Shown: positions 44,166-58,925, counted from the first letter of the stretch. The stretch is DNA of 64,000 nucleotides from Clavelina lepadiformis (GCF_947623445.1 NC_135240.1:19964001-20028000), one strand, 5' to 3'. The notes: generated from the letters alone by a model not told the origin. Program-made: numbers and translations.

Positions 44166-44464
44166 AAAAAAAAACAGTGTTGGTAATCAAAAGCTATTTA
44201 CGCCAAGTATCACAGCAGTAGCTATACAGTGTAAAAAGCTATGAAATCAACCGATACAAACAAAATTTTAACACGTTATTTCGCTCCCAAAATCAACTTA
44301 GGTAGCATTTTTGCGTTCTAATGGAATTACACCCACGCAAAATTCACGCACATACATACCTACTTGACAAAACCTGTTCAAAAAAGCAATGACAACAAAC
44401 TATGTTTATGGCTGCAATACTGAAGTTAAAGCATTGTTCAACGTCAAGATCAGTCAGCTAGAAG

Positions 44465-47400
44465 TTAGTGCGTTCCTCCCAAGGTCAACACATCGTAACA
44501 TAAATTGCACACTCTGGTGGGCTTAGATATATCAAATTTTATGATCGGCATAAGTTTCGTAGAACACTTGGCGCAAAGAAGACGACCGCAATGACGACAG
44601 TGATGTTTCCTTGTAGCTACTCCAAACTTCACCCCACATTCCAAGCAGTTTGTGCCTTCCACCCACGGCGGTTCCTATATCAGTACATATAAAAGTCCGC
44701 TTTCGATAAACGATAAACATCGTCAATAAAAAAACAGTCATAGTAATCGAAAGCATTTAAAAACGACCAATTTTAAATGTATTCAGCAAAGCAAAACTGT
44801 GGTAAGTTAAAAAGCAAGCAATCATCTGATACATTAGATGCACCTGGTTCAAGATGTCAAGCAAACGGAAAAGCATTTGTTTGGTTGCAACAGGATGGTT
44901 GAAGAGATTGATGTTGGAACTGTTTGTGGTGGCAAGAGGGGACCCAGCACGAACCAAAGATCGACAGAGTCCGCCATGGCCATTCATGTACGCAACCAAC
45001 AAAGCTAAGCAAGTGTACATTTAACATAAAATTTAAGATACAACCTCGCTCGTTAGATAAGTCGTTTTGAGTCAACAAATACTAGACATAATTTGGGATT
45101 GTTGTCACGAGCACCTACCAGTGTTTCCTTGGGTATCTTGCATAGATAGCGGATAGTCAGGTACCGCTGCTAGGAGACATTCAAAAATGGATGGCCCATT
45201 ATGTTGGGCGTTTTCTGCCAGAACATGCAGTGGATTTTGGCCACGATCGTTGCAGACGACGGAAATATTCTGAATATTTGAGACCATCTGGCACAACACT
45301 TGCATTGTCTCCAAACAACCATGCTTGGCCACCAGATGAAAAGCTGAAAGCATAATATTTTTTATATTTAAGAACATAAAAAATAGAAAATTATGATAAC
45401 GAATGAGGAAGGGTTGCGAGTTTCTAGCTTCTAACTTTTGTTTAGTGCCTCACCATTATTGCCATGGCGATCAACTGAACTGACATCACACCCATTTTCA
45501 ATTAGAACTGAACAAATAGCAGCCTGATTACGAATTGCAGCTATGTGCAGCACAGACTCTTTTTGCTTGTTCAATGCATTTATATTACTTCCAGCAAGAA
45601 GCTAAAATACAATGCAAGACAGAATTTTACAAAAAAAAAAACAAGAAATAAATGATTAAGATGATAAATAATAATGTAAAGCTGATGTGAAAAACGACAT
45701 GACTTGATGAGTACAAACCAGATTGCGGACAATCAAGATTGCACCAGAAGCAACTGCAAGATGCAGAGGAGAAGACTGTTGTCCATCACATGTTATGGAG
45801 TTAACATCTGAACCAATTGATATGAGAAATAGAACACTGTCCAAGTCACGTTCAGAAATAGCAACATGAAGGAAGTTTCTTCCTTTTCTGTCCATCTATG
45901 GTTACATTAATGATGTCAGATTTACAGCACACAATCTCAAATAGTACAAAAAATCTTGAGATTAAATGGGTTTTACAAACAAACCTGTTCTGCAGCACCA
46001 GGCTCCCGTTTTAAAATAGCTTGAGCGCATTTGTTGTTTTTACAGAGCATCGAAGATGCAAACGGAGTCCTTCCATCATCATCAACCAAAGTAAGATTAA
46101 TGGAAGGATGACTTAAGAGCATTTCAGCAATAGCTTGGTTATCACTGATCACAGCGATATGGAGAGGTGTTTTGTTCATCTTATCCTAAACAGCAATGCA
46201 TTATATTACACAGATTAAAAATATGTTTAACAATCCGACAATCTAAAATGCACTGAGCAAAAGACCTGTTTGTTGACAATTGCATTATGTTCCAGTAATG
46301 ACTTTGCAGTTTTCTCCAGGTTCCACGATGCAGCCATGTGGATGGGTGTTTGTCCATCGATAACGGATGTTGTTTGACCATCAGTGCCTGGTTTACGAGG
46401 ACTATCCACGTCACATCCACTGCACATTTATGTAAAAACTTAAAAATTACAAACAAATTTAACTTTGTAATTAAGATAAAAGGGAACTTGTTTGCATATA
46501 AACTTTATCATGATTCATAGGACCAATTGACGTCAGAAATACAGCGTAATTGTCATAAATCTGACCTTCAAGCATTCTACATTACTCCGGAATAAAAATA
46601 GGAAATGGAGTGGTCACATTTACACTTTCAATTCCATGCAAAATTATTAGCATTAATTTACACAATATTAAGGTTAACCTGCGAATAAGAAAACATGCAA
46701 TATTCTCATCGTTGCTGTCCATTGCTCTATGAAGTAAAGTTTGCTTGCAGCCCTCTGGGCCTTCTGCCCAACCGTTTGTATCACAACCATGTCTGACCAA
46801 AGTGGAGGCAATTTCTTCTTGACCTGCTTGTTTTGTAAAGTTGTGGAAGATTTTATTCATAGATTTTTGATACTCTCACCATTACGTTGTTTACAATATA
46901 CAATTAGTAAAATTTGTATTTTCATTTAGAATTTCTTTTCCTTTTTCTTGATTTACTCATAATTTAGCTTCGTCACTTTGATGACCTGTAATTCTATGTT
47001 TCTAGACTGTTTGTTCTGACAAGATTTACCAGGTTTTAAACATTGTCATCGTACCGTTTTTGAGTGCAACCCACAATGGAAAGTCACCGTTACTATCAAC
47101 TTCACTCATGTTTGCACCACGCAGGCAAAGTGCATCTAAAACCACGACCAGCCCATGACTAACCGCGAGCTGAAGACAACTTTCCCCACCTTGGGTCCTA
47201 CAAGATCATTTCGGGAACAAATTGGTACAAAGCTAGAAATATGTATTACTTAGATAAGCAAACTCACTTGATGCTAATGTCCGCTTGATGTTCTAGCAAA
47301 AACAAAGCGGACGAAATATCTTCTCTTTCAATGGCCATATGCAGAAGAGTTTTACCTTTCTTATTTCTATGGAAAAGCAGAAACAACTGAATAAGTTTTA

Positions 47401-50400
47401 AAAGTAATTTACTTCAGTTTAAATTCTATTTTATAACTTATTGTAAATTCGTTTTTGGTTTATTGCAAATTCCACCATTTTTACATCCCTTAATTGAATT
47501 TTAGATGACTTAAATGACCAAGTCAAACTTACTTTCGTGCCCACCAAGTAATATTAAAACGTTATCTGGCAATAAGCCCAATTACTTTAAGTATCATACT
47601 AACGTATAATTAATATCTGCTCCAGATGAAAGCAACTGAGCAGCAATTTTATAATATCCAGACCAGATGGCAAGAGCCAGGACTGTTCTATCATCACTGT
47701 CTCGAAGATTGAAATCTGGAGCAGATGCCAAGTCACTTGAATGCAAGAGGTTTGCTATAAAAAAATATATTTTCTTATTAGTCAAATTTTAATTAAAACA
47801 ATTTTTTTAAATACAATTTTTTATATACAGTACATATACAGTAATATGCTAGAAATAATTCTTGTAGTTTACATATAATATTAGATAACCAGTTTATATT
47901 ACTTTTTGGAATAACCTCAATTAATCTTGTATTTATATTTACCAGCATGGTGTGGTATGGCTTGTCCTGTAGGATGTGCTTGCCATAATTGATTTTTGTT
48001 TGTTGATTGATACGTAGATGCACTAAATTGTGATTATGATCGAAAATTGTGTTTCAAATTTCCCCACTGCTACTACCCCATATAGGTAACCTCACTTCGC
48101 CTTAACAACCAACCTATGACCGACTTCTGGCAACAGTGGTTAAATTTTCACAACTCACCTATTTTTCATACATTCTGGTGCCATATACGAATACTTTAAT
48201 CATCAGAATATTAAGCGGCATACTTTTCTGAGGATACGCTTTGTTTCATGTACTAACCAACATACATGAGCTGCAGCATTGTTTGAAACATAAGAATTAT
48301 AGGCTTTTTTCTATACTTGCCACATCAATGGGCATAGTCAACAACAAGGACTAGGTGCTTAGAATTACATCACCAGCCTGGCTTGCACTTGGGTGCTCCT
48401 TCAACCAATTGGCAAATGTTCTACAGTTTAGGAAACACCTACAGGGCTGTTGTCCTTGCCAAATATATAATGTACAGAGAAAGAGACAACACTAACATTG
48501 CTTGTAATTGCAAATTAGAAATTCAAATATTGAAATACAGTAGACTCTGCTTATTATGACCACCTTGGGACCAGACTATTTTGGTCATAATATCCGAATG
48601 ATCACAATAACCGAAACTGCTACAATACAGCTTAACCACACCAGGATCGATACAGTTAGGCACAAAATGACAAAAAAATCCATTTCATTAACGTTTAGCA
48701 GCAACATTAAACTAATTGTCAGTAGGTAAATTGAGAATTCACATGCCGCAATTGTCACTGTTTAGTTGCATAACTGATATGAAAAATTTGATTGAAAAAT
48801 CTGAAAATGATGGAAAAAGTGGTCACAGTATTCAAAGACTGGTCAAAGTAAACGGAAAATTTTATATGGCAAAATTTGGAATCGAACCAAAATGGTCATA
48901 TAAAAGTGGGTGGTCATATTATCAATGGTCATATTAAAGGAGAAATCTACTGTATATAATCCAACTCGAGTGGAAAATTAACAGATAATAGTGGTATTGA
49001 AACCAATAGAGAAGGCTTTGCATTCTGCAATGATAGTTTTCAATTATACCACAGATAACACCTCATGTACTTTCAAACATCCAGGTTGTAAAAACATAAT
49101 TCTGAGAAAACTTCTTAAAATTCAGTGAATTATCTTATTGTCAAGCACCATGCTGTGATGATTAACATTTGTCATTTTTTATTCATGTCAAATGCTTTTT
49201 GGCATCTTTTTTGATAAGTATACGCATTGTAAATCATTAGTTTTGAGCCAATATCTAATTATAAATGGTAGTAAAAACAAAATTATCATAAGAAGTCATA
49301 ATGACAATGTTATCTATGCCTATTCAAAAACTAGATAGGTCACTTTATTGATATGGAAACGTAACAGGTTCAGTCACCGGTACTACAACTATAGCCTATA
49401 GCACATAAAATTTCTTTGTCAAAAAATCTTTATTTTATGGTATTGAAGTACACAACCCTAGAAAGTTGTTGTTGTTAATTTCTTGGAGAACTAAGTCCTT
49501 AAAAAATTTAAAATTAAAACCATGTGCAAAATGAAATAAAGAAACTCATACTTTAGAACACGGATTAAAAGTAAAATATTATATTATTATTAAAATTGAA
49601 CTGATCAACCAGGGTGGGGGTGTTCACCCGATTCAGTCAAATGGGTTCACCTAGATGGGGTTTGGAGGAGTGGAAAAAATTAAAACTTATTATTTTTGTT
49701 TGTGCAACCTCAAATCAATCAAGTAAAGCAAAAAATCAATTTTGGTAAGGAAAACTAACCGGACCTCTTTTCAGACAAGCCATACCATACTAAAATAGCA
49801 GTGAAAAAAGTATAATACCTCTGTGTTCTAAAAACACCTGCACAACATCATAATGTTGACATCGAATTGCAATATGGAGGGCAGTTTCCAAGGAAATTTC
49901 ACTTTGCCCACCTTCACTGATGGAAGAAATACTTTTTTGCGTGCGCACATTTGCATCGGCACCTTAAACATATAAAATAATATATACATAAAACAACAGT
50001 AATGATTAATGGTAAATTTAGTAAATAAAAACAGACTGCTATGAAGCCTAGATCTGTTATAGAGCAAAGGTTACTTTTACAGAGAGATTACAATTGTCAG
50101 CGATTATGTGTGTCTACAAATTCATCACATTAAATACCGGTAATTTATGATAATGTGTCATCCAAATTGTAAACACAATAGCAGTGATTGATAATATAAT
50201 CCATAACTTTTTTCATTAAACACATTTTTTGCATTTAGCAGTGCAATTTTAAAACTCTTGTACTGACGAAGTTATTTTAATCATTAAGTAGTCATTCTTC
50301 AATTCAAATCACAAAATCCAGAATGAGTTCATATAGTTAGAATAGTAGACACGATGTTAACAACAGACCTTTGGAAAGCATATATTCTGTCAGAGTAACA

Positions 50401-53400
50401 AATCCGTGTTGACATGAGGTATGCAGGCATGATACACCCTAATCAAACAATTATTAGCTGTTCTAAATACAATCAAATCAAATAACAACATTCATAAGAA
50501 CCAAACTAAGCTAAAACTGCACCTAGACAAAATTTGCAAATAGCACACAGTACAAACTGAAGTTTCACAATAAAGCTTAATCTTAAACCATTCTCCATAA
50601 AGGAACTCACAGAAAGGTTGAGATGGTTTAAATTTGCTCCTTGCTGAGCCAAGAAGACAGCACCAGCTTCATTGTTGTTATTTACACAGAGCTGTAGCAA
50701 GCTATCACCTACAGCACAGACTTATAGGGTTTTACATATGAAACGATGAGAGGTGTTATTGTAAAACGTTTGTAACATGTTGCATTATTTGATATAAATT
50801 TAATTAAACATTCTCTCCATGCCAGTACGACAGGGAATATGCATATCTGCAAGGAAATGCTAATAATCCAGTTTTGATTTGACTATTGCTAGTTTGCTGC
50901 CACTAAAACGAAAATAATACACAAATAATATACAGGCTAGAATGGTAATGATTCAACCTGTTTTCAAGTCAGTGGCATCAACATTGCAACACTTCTTGAT
51001 GAGAAGAGCAGCCATGCAATGATCATTATATGCCAATGAAGCATAGTTAGTAGAGGAGCCATTGACAATCGCACGAGAAGCTGTTTGTTCTAGAGCGAGC
51101 CAAAGAGCAACATATCCTTCACGTGTTCTGATTTCAAGATCGGTACTGTAACAAATAATTCAATTAAGATGAAGTGATTCATATACCGCTTGGTATCCAC
51201 TTACAGTAATATTTGTCAAGCTATAATAGGCTGAAAAGGCTTTAAACTAATACATGCTGGTTACCAACTGTCCAAAACATTGCAACGTAAAGTAAACTCT
51301 GCAAAGATTACTGATAAGTTTGTGGGCTATTGTTGAAATGAACTTACATAATGGTCATTCATATCAAGAACACAAACAAAGAGACACAAAAATGTAGTTA
51401 GCCAACAACTTTACAGAGAACATACATGGGAGAATCAATGAGCAGTTTAAACACAGGCATGTTTTGAGATAAAATAGAAACATGAAGTGGCGTCCGTCCG
51501 AGAGAGTTTGATATATTTGGGTTTGCACCTTTCTTCAGCATCATTGATGTGATCCTGGTTACACTCTGCAGTGTATAAATATATAACAAATCAACAAATT
51601 TCAGTTTTATCTACAAAATTGGGACAAAACGGTATTGCTATACTACATTATTAATTACATTTGGTAAGGGACCACAAAATAGGTTAATTAACCTGAAAAA
51701 TAATATATAATTAAGACAAACCGATTACACAAATGAAAATTTCACTCAAGGTTTCACTCTGTTTGAATATAGACCGCATACAATTATTACTAATGTGAGA
51801 CAAAGTAATGCAGTTGTATAAGGAGTATATCTTCAGTATAGCAGCTGCTTGTTTTGTTATGCAATTCTTTATCATGTGAATGTCCTACACATTCCAGCTG
51901 GAAATCATCCAACATCCTATGATCCTAGTCTCATTTCTACAACTTAATTATAAATAGTTTGAAATAAAGTCTCCTTATCACATGAGAACTAGTCATATCC
52001 TTGCCTATCAATCAATTTAACATAATATGGCCTAATATTACAAATTCCTAAGTGATGAGCTCTACATTTCAAATATAAACTGAAATAGCTCGGCAAAACA
52101 AATTTTCTGATTTGAAAAAATAGCCAGCTTTGGCTTCTGCAAAACATCGCTTTGGCAAAAATTAAATTATTTTATGTGTTTATACAAATAAGTAAATTAA
52201 CTTCAAACCATATCCAATATCGCGCCAAACGTAAATTTCAAGATCTAGGTTTGTTCAAATGTAATTATAAATAGGTACATATACTATGAATATTTGCAAT
52301 AAACAGAACCATTACATATTGACCAACTCCTTACAACAACAAACTAAAATATGGCTAAAGACATTTTAAAGGTAGCAAGTAAAAAACACAGACTGACTTC
52401 CATGTTATGTCGGCTCCCGTCATCATACTTAACAGATGCAACAATGTGAAGTGGGGAGGTTCCTGCATCACGAGTAAGACAATTCATAGATGCTCCATTT
52501 TGTATTAAAAACTGAGCAGCAAACTCAGCCCCTGAAGGTAACATATATAGTGAATTTAATATTTATGAGTGTAATACTGTAATGGGTCAATGGTTAGGGA
52601 TTAATTGACATAGATTGTGAACAATATGCACAAGAGTCCAAACAAGTTTCATTACGTCAATTTTTTACCATTACAGAACTGAAGAAAAGCAACATAAAAT
52701 CAAAAACTATTGCACATTTGATAAAATTAAAACATTGCAAATTAAGCCTACCTAATGTTAATGCTCTGTGTAAATGAGTTTCCCCGTTCGTATTAGATCC
52801 ATCCATATCAATACCATGAGATACAAGTGTATCGGCTACAGACTTCTGTTTAGTTGATAATGCTAACTGCAGAGCCCAGTTTCCACTGTCATCTACTTCA
52901 TTTAATTTTTTTGGAATCTAAAATGTGGTTCAACATTTAAAAGTGATTCACATTTCAAAACAAAACACTATAATATTTTATGATAAAACACTATAATATT
53001 TTATGATAAATCACAACTGAATATTTTTGTAAAATGTAATTGTGAGTTAAACTCAAATATCAAGTAGTTTAAAACCACTAGTATATAATTGTTAGATATT
53101 TAATTATGGTATTTACATAAATAACATAAATTTGTAACATAAACTGTAAAACAAAACATTGACAAATAAATTAATATATATATATATCATTAATTTATAT
53201 AAACAATTAGTTGACTATTTTCATTATTAACATTAATTATCATATGTTATAAGATAAGCAAATTTAAATGTTTTGCTAAAATTAGTCCACATATTTTATG
53301 CCTTATATAGTTAGAAATGTTTCGTTTTCTCTGAGACCTTTTATTGCTGGAGGACAGAATGGAAAAAACATTCAATATCTCACTGTGTCTCACAGAAGAA

Positions 53401-56236
53401 CTATTTTAATTTGATATGTGGTAAAAATAACTAATTAGCCTAGTGAATAACTTAGCGCACTTCCCACCTGAGCACTGTTCTCAATAACGTAGAGAAACAC
53501 CACATCTTCCCTCTGTGCGCTTATGGCTCTATGAAGTGGGAACGAAGACTTGCTCTTAAACATTGTATAAAGCATGGGCGCTGCCATTGTTGCAAAATCT
53601 TCAGCAGTTAAATCATTCTAGAAACACAAATGGGTATTAAAATTGTTAACTTGATAGCAGTGCTGCTAGAATCTGCTTCGCAATGCAACACAAACAATTT
53701 ATTGTTCTGAATCCATGCGGCATATGACAGATCATTGCAGTAATGTCAAATGGTTTTACTAACCCAATGCATGGACACCAGGCTTGAGCAATAATCTTTA
53801 AGAGTATTTGCATTAAGCTCTTCTCCAAGCTCATAAAAACGGATGCAATTTCTTGCGTTGACTGATGAAAGAATGGCTTGCTCACATCTCATAAAAATAT
53901 ACCATTAGAAACTTAAATACTTTTTACTGTATTTTACTTTAGGCTGCAGTTTACCTTATCTGAAGTGCCTTGAGACCAAACTTATTGCTGGTTTTCATTA
54001 ACTGTATTTTAAAGTCATCTGTATAGTGTTGCAAATCAATGCTGTCTGTGTAAAGCCATTTGACAATGGATTCTCCAGCCTGATTAAGACAATAACAATT
54101 AAAACGTAAAACATATTAAAGCTTATTGACATTTAAAATGCTACATGTAAAGCAGTAAACAATTTGTAGGCTACTAATCAAAAACTGAATCTCACAACCA
54201 AATCAAAAGAGAATGTATTTTCTAACTGTGAAAGTCAGTACTGTATTAGGTTTCAAAATCATACAAAATCCAGCGAAGAGAGCAGGTATCAACATAAATA
54301 GCAAAACCAAAATTTATTGAACTATTTGTATTTAAAGGAGGAGATAGTGCAGAAACAAGTTCATGTTATGTCAAAAAGCACTATTAACTGAATTTAAACA
54401 AGTTTGTGAAAGAATTTTGAAAAAATATCTGTTGTTATGCAGCTGCAACCAAAAGTATGCTGCATATATATCATATATTGTGACATGATCGACAAAGATT
54501 AAGATGCTATAGAGAAAAAGCATAGCGTTTGACAAGGATGTTTGTTTACCTAACGGGAATTAACAAGAGTGTTTTGTCAAGTTTTACATCAATATTATTA
54601 ATTCATGAGCATCGGGTTGAAATTAATAAAGATATAAGAATATGTCCGAGTGACTTATATCAGTTATCCTTGTGAAATGTTTGACATCAGTTATTGACTT
54701 TAATCAGCCATCATTAATGGTGTAGGATACATGACACATTGTACGTTACTGATACTGTAGACTAGGCTAAAACTAAGCTGTAGGTTAAATTTACAATGGC
54801 TACAACCAAAGCCAATTCTTTAGGCTACTATTGAATTGACGATTACAAAGAGCCTAACACATTATGTTAACTTCGACTATGGGAGCGGTACCTATTCATG
54901 CATTCAAAATATACCTGTTGCCTTTTAATAATACATTATGTTTAAGCTCAAATAAGTCACTAAATGTATTTTTGTGTCCCATTTAATCTGTCGCTTATAA
55001 TTACCTATGCATAACTTTTGGAAAACACGAAACTCCCACCAACTTCCTTTCATACTACAAGCAATCATCTTGTGGTCACGCTCCCACACCGTAATTTGTC
55101 TCTATGACATCACAATCTCCACCAAATGTATCAAAATGATCATCATATCATTCATATGATTAGCAAAATATTTTTGGTAATAACTTCCTAATCGTTGAAA
55201 ACTTTTTCAAACTTAGTTTCTCAATTTATTCAGTTAATTGTGCTCTTTGAGATAAAATAACTTTGTGTTCTGCAGTAGCAATCGCTTAAAAGCATACTTT
55301 CATATCAAGGTCTTCGAGATTTAAGACTTCCAAAGAATCCAAATCTTGTGAATCCCAAATTCCACCTCGTGAAGCTAATACAAATTTGTGTCCAGGCCAA
55401 TGGGTGTTTTTAAGTTTTATCTCGATATCACTGCAAATGATATACAGATTTCATCATCACTAACATAACATTGACATTCTACCAACAGGAGTAGCTTAAA
55501 AGACATTCTACATTGCATTTGCAATCAATATGTGCACCCTAGATCATGCAAATTGTTCTCGCAGATTATAGTGAATTTTGCATTACCCAACCAGTTAAAA
55601 GATTACACATATGTGCAGGACTACAGAATGTGTTTTTCGTTATTTTGTTTCACACAATTCAAAATTTGTGGTTCCTGTGTTTAGAACTTTGCAACCATAA
55701 GTACGATGATATGTAGATTTTAACTCAAAATACTAATTAACTTTCTTTGAAAAAGCGGTTTGAGCTGCAAAACAAACTGAGAACCGCTAGTCTACACTAC
55801 ATCTACATACTATAGTACAAAGTTTCGAACAAACACAATTACGAACATGTCATCAGCGTACATGTGTGAGTAAAACTGGATTTTTCAATTTTGACTTGAT
55901 TTTCTATACCTATACAGTTTCTTTCCATACAACTTCTGTGTTAGTTGCAAGAGGCCTGATGCAAGACTATAGTCAGTTGTATGATCGTGAGTCTCATCCA
56001 CATCAGTAAAGTTTCCTTGTTTTGCTCTAAGACTGGAATGAATTCTTTGCAGCTCCGCATGTTCAAGTTGAAGTTTAACAAACTGCTCTCGCAATAAAGC
56101 TAAGTGTCGTTGAGTTTTTGATAGATCATCTGAAACACAGTATATTAAGCATTACAAATAGGCTAGGTGACTGAAATCAATGTTTCAAAAATGAGCAAAC
56201 TAGGCACATACCTTGTTTGTAACTTTCACTTGACAT
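44465..56236 (-). CDS. ANKFY1: ANKFY1: rabankyrin-5
   Basis: Twenty-four coding exons chain in phase (1176 residues; human 1169): 56212-56236, 55910-56129, 55298-55430, 53955-54079, 53764-53887, 53468-53617, 52752-52917, 52398-52531, 51426-51565, 50958-51145, 50611-50708, 50369-50438, 49819-49962, 47604-47754, 47268-47366, 47055-47197, 46679-46823, 46266-46419, 45985-46185, 45719-45895, 45454-45601, 45119-45343, 44844-45004, 44465-44674. Rabankyrin-5 is a Rab5 effector on early endosomes and macropinosomes that binds PtdIns3P. In order: an N-terminal helix (LALLREQFVKLQLEHAEL), a BTB domain (LYSDIEIKL, HKFVLASRG, VKWLYTD), about twenty ankyrin repeats (for example GRTPLHVSIL, DGQTPIHMAASW, GRNFLHVAIS), and a C-terminal FYVE zinc finger with RKHHCRHCGRLLCAKCS ending DVLTLGGTH. 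Every domain of the vertebrate protein is present. The introns are up to 2 kb; that at 47755-49818 carries a Tigger-like MITE. Confidence 0.96.
48538..48952. mobile_element. Tc1/mariner-type MITE, 415 bp, in an ANKFY1 intron
   Basis: The ends are CAGTAGACTCTGCTTATTATG and, inverted, CAGTAGATTTCTCCTTTAATATG, with TA at both flanks (48536-48537, 48953-48954). ATGACCA words recur in both subterminal regions in inverted orientation. The terminal sequence resembles Tigger/pogo-type ends. The internal frame at 48716-48937 has no recognisable transposase motif. Confidence 0.75.
52962..53007. repeat. Perfect 23-bp tandem duplication
   Basis: AAAACACTATAATATTTTAT plus GAT occurs twice head to tail in an ANKFY1 intron. 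Confidence 0.85.
53172..53190. repeat. AT dinucleotide microsatellite
   Basis: A (TA)n run inside a longer AT-rich near-palindrome (ATTAATATATATATATATCATTAAT-like), in an ANKFY1 intron. Confidence 0.6.
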
Positions 56237-56874
56237 GATTGTTTTATACAATATGTACTTATTCAATTAAATATAGTAGCCTGTATACAGATTAAAGCAG
56301 GCCTATTCAATAAAGCATCATAACACATAGCCTTGTGGTAAAAACCTAAATACAGTAATATCACAGAGAAGAAATAAATCAAGTGAACTTTCCTTTAGCA
56401 TATTAGCCTATTATCCTCTTTAAAAAATTACTAACTTATTAACAATTACAGTTAAATCATTTTTGTTTGTTTGGCACACCCAAGATCTTGCCGAAAACTG
56501 CCATAATCTGCAGTCTTGATATATATAAGTGCAGAACCATCTCAAAGTTACCAAATGAAGACGTCACTATGACGCCATCCTATTGTGAAAAAGAAAAAAA
56601 GCAAGATAAAGTTCTAGGCCTAGAACTAGGCCTATTAGTATACAAGTGTATCATTGACTTTCGGGGGAAATCCCCAAGAAATGCCGCAAAAAAAATTCGT
56701 TTTTCGAGCCTCCAAAACTCCACTTTAACAAACTATCTACAATTCTACACCTTACTCTAACCATGGTGCATTCCGTGCGATGTGTATACCGAAGGTCAGT
56801 TTGGAAGTACATCGCGAATACGTCAACGTATGGTTAGCCGTATGTGTCAGAATTCTCTTCTTTGCGAACGCGTT

Positions 56875-56982
56875 CACAATTTACGAACGTGTAAGTAGGA
56901 TATTTTGTCTGGCCGAAAGGTTCATAATCACAATTTACGAACGCATAGGTTTCATATTTTGGCTGGCGGGAAGTTCATAATA
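56875..56982. repeat. 54-bp tandem duplication
   Basis: CACAATTTACGAACG starts at 56875 and again at 56929. The copies share the internal words ATATTTTG.CTGGC and AGTTCATAAT/GGTTCATAAT with about 75-80% identity by eye. Confidence 0.65.
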
Positions 56983-57974
56983 ACGCGTTGGTAAATTACA
57001 TACGTGTTCACAAATTGCACGCACGCTGAATTAATTATCGTTCAAAACAATTAGCTGTGTTGGTCAAATAGGTCACTAATGGCTCACCCGTACACACATA
57101 TAAATTGTAATCGTGTAAATTGACAAAAAAAGTTGATTTATATTGCTGTATCAAATATGGTAATATAATTCAATACCTGTTGAATTTGAGAAGAATTCAT
57201 TTCGCCAGCAATGGCAATTATGTTTTGCAAAACTTTAACACAGCGTCACCGATCGAGTGTTAAATTTGGCTTTTGTGAAGAGCATAATATCTTACCACGT
57301 GGTGTCACATTTTTTATCAGTCAAGAACGAAGGAGCGGTGCTGCCTTCGCTCTATAATCATGCCAAGTTAGTGGCTATCATAAGGTAAAATATAGTACAG
57401 GGTGCGAGGGGTACTTGAAACGTTTTCGATCGGGTGTCAAAGCAATTTAACGTATGGGTGTGTCGCTAGTATACAAGTGCACACAGGGCCAGTTTTAGGC
57501 CAAATTCACCGATTTTTGAATTGAACCCCAAGCACTTACTCAAGCAAAAACTAAAAAGTTTCTAACCTACCTTTTTGATCCTTGCTAATCACATCATGAG
57601 CGAGTTATACAACGTTACAAAGTTGTTGTATACGGTGTTTCAAAATTGTAGCCTATGCCATAAATTGAAAAATAAAACGAGCAGGTTTTGGTTTGATAAT
57701 CAAATATTAATCCAATTCTTTCAAACGTGGTAAAGTAGAATTAGAACGAGTGACTTGGTTTGATAAGTTACTTTAAGTTTCATTTTTTTAAATAGTAGGC
57801 TCAGGACTCAGGAGTCAAGACGTCGTCACAGTGACTTAACAAAGCGATGTTAATGTACTTTTTTCAGTTATGTAATGGCATAGAGTAAATTCTATGGTAA
57901 ATCAACAGGCAAAGTGTATTCCAACGCGTAAATTGCGCTCTGGAAGAATAAAAGTTTTGTACTGAATGATACTA

Positions 57975-58925
57975 CAGTGAGACCTCGTTAATCCGGACCC
58001 CGATGAACCGGAATCCCCGCTATCCGACACAAAACTGCCGGGAACGGATTTCTTCCTATGCATTTTACCCCTTTAATCCGGAAACCCCGCTGTCCGACTC
58101 CGACACAAAAGTTTTGGAACAAATGTGCTAAATCAATAGCAATAAAATCCGATAAACCGGATTATTAACAGTTAAGCGAAAATGATTCACCATTGTCCTA
58201 ATACACTATGTAGTTAGTTGACGAAACAATAGCCGATTATCTACGCATAATAACGTTGCGGTCAATTACCTTGCGTTGCATAATAACGTTGTAGCAGGGG
58301 TGACGGACCTATTCGTTGTGGCAAGCCACTTTGTCAGTTACAGCTGAGTAAGCCGCACAGCTTTTTAGTCATACTATGAAATACTGTACAGTATTTTAGA
58401 GACGAAAAAATAAATTGTTCATCAACACTAACAAACAACGCTTCCGCGATCGCAAAAAAATACGTACAGTACATCGGTTGAGTGCGGCAATCTATTGAAG
58501 ACATACTGCTGCAACTCAATCGTGCTATCAGCTTTTGATATCGCATTGCGCAAAGATTAGAAACAGGTCAAAGAAAGTTCAAGACTGCTGGTCCCGCCGG
58601 AATGCTTCGCCATGCAAGAGCGGTTGTCAAACCGATTTGCGACCGCATGTTCGTCACTTCTGGATTAGAGCATTCGTCTTAAATACGGTGGTTCTGGGGT
58701 TCGACACTGGGTTGGATCATACAAAAAATATAATTTTATTTTAGTTGCTGTCCAGCCAGAAAGTCGGTACACTACTTAGAATTGGAGTAAGGTGCATACT
58801 GCGTTTTGAACACGGTGCTGCATTTGCAAAATTGATTGATTTTTTACTTTCCGATAATCCGGATACCCCGCTAAACCGACATTTTTTGACGAAACGAAGT
58901 GGTCCGGATTAACGAGGTCTCACTG
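57975..58925 (-). mobile_element. Tigger/pogo-like TIR element, copy 2 (951 bp), inverted
   Basis: Ends CAGTGAGACCTCGTTAATCC and GGATTAACGAGGTCTCACTG, with TA flanks (57973-57974, 58926-58927). The right end matches the left end of copy 1 (7363 onward) base for base over more than 100 nt apart from single differences. The two copies are therefore the same family in opposite orientation. An internal block (about 58262-58350) differs completely from copy 1, where unrelated sequence occupies the same place. No intact transposase. Confidence 0.87.

Larger units (their letters stand above)
39489..44464. other. Gene-free region between TYW1 and ANKFY1
   Basis: About 5 kb with no supported exon. 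Contents: a hAT MITE at 39926-40079, SINE-like fragments around 42000-43190, and the probable 3' UTR of ANKFY1 (44160-44464). The presumed TYW1 promoter is somewhere above 39488. Confidence 0.5.

Noticed and set aside
56467..56760. 97-codon ORF just upstream of ANKFY1 in divergent orientation
   Set aside because: No motif or repeatable similarity; surrounded by repeat-like sequence. A divergent transcript cannot be excluded but is not supported.
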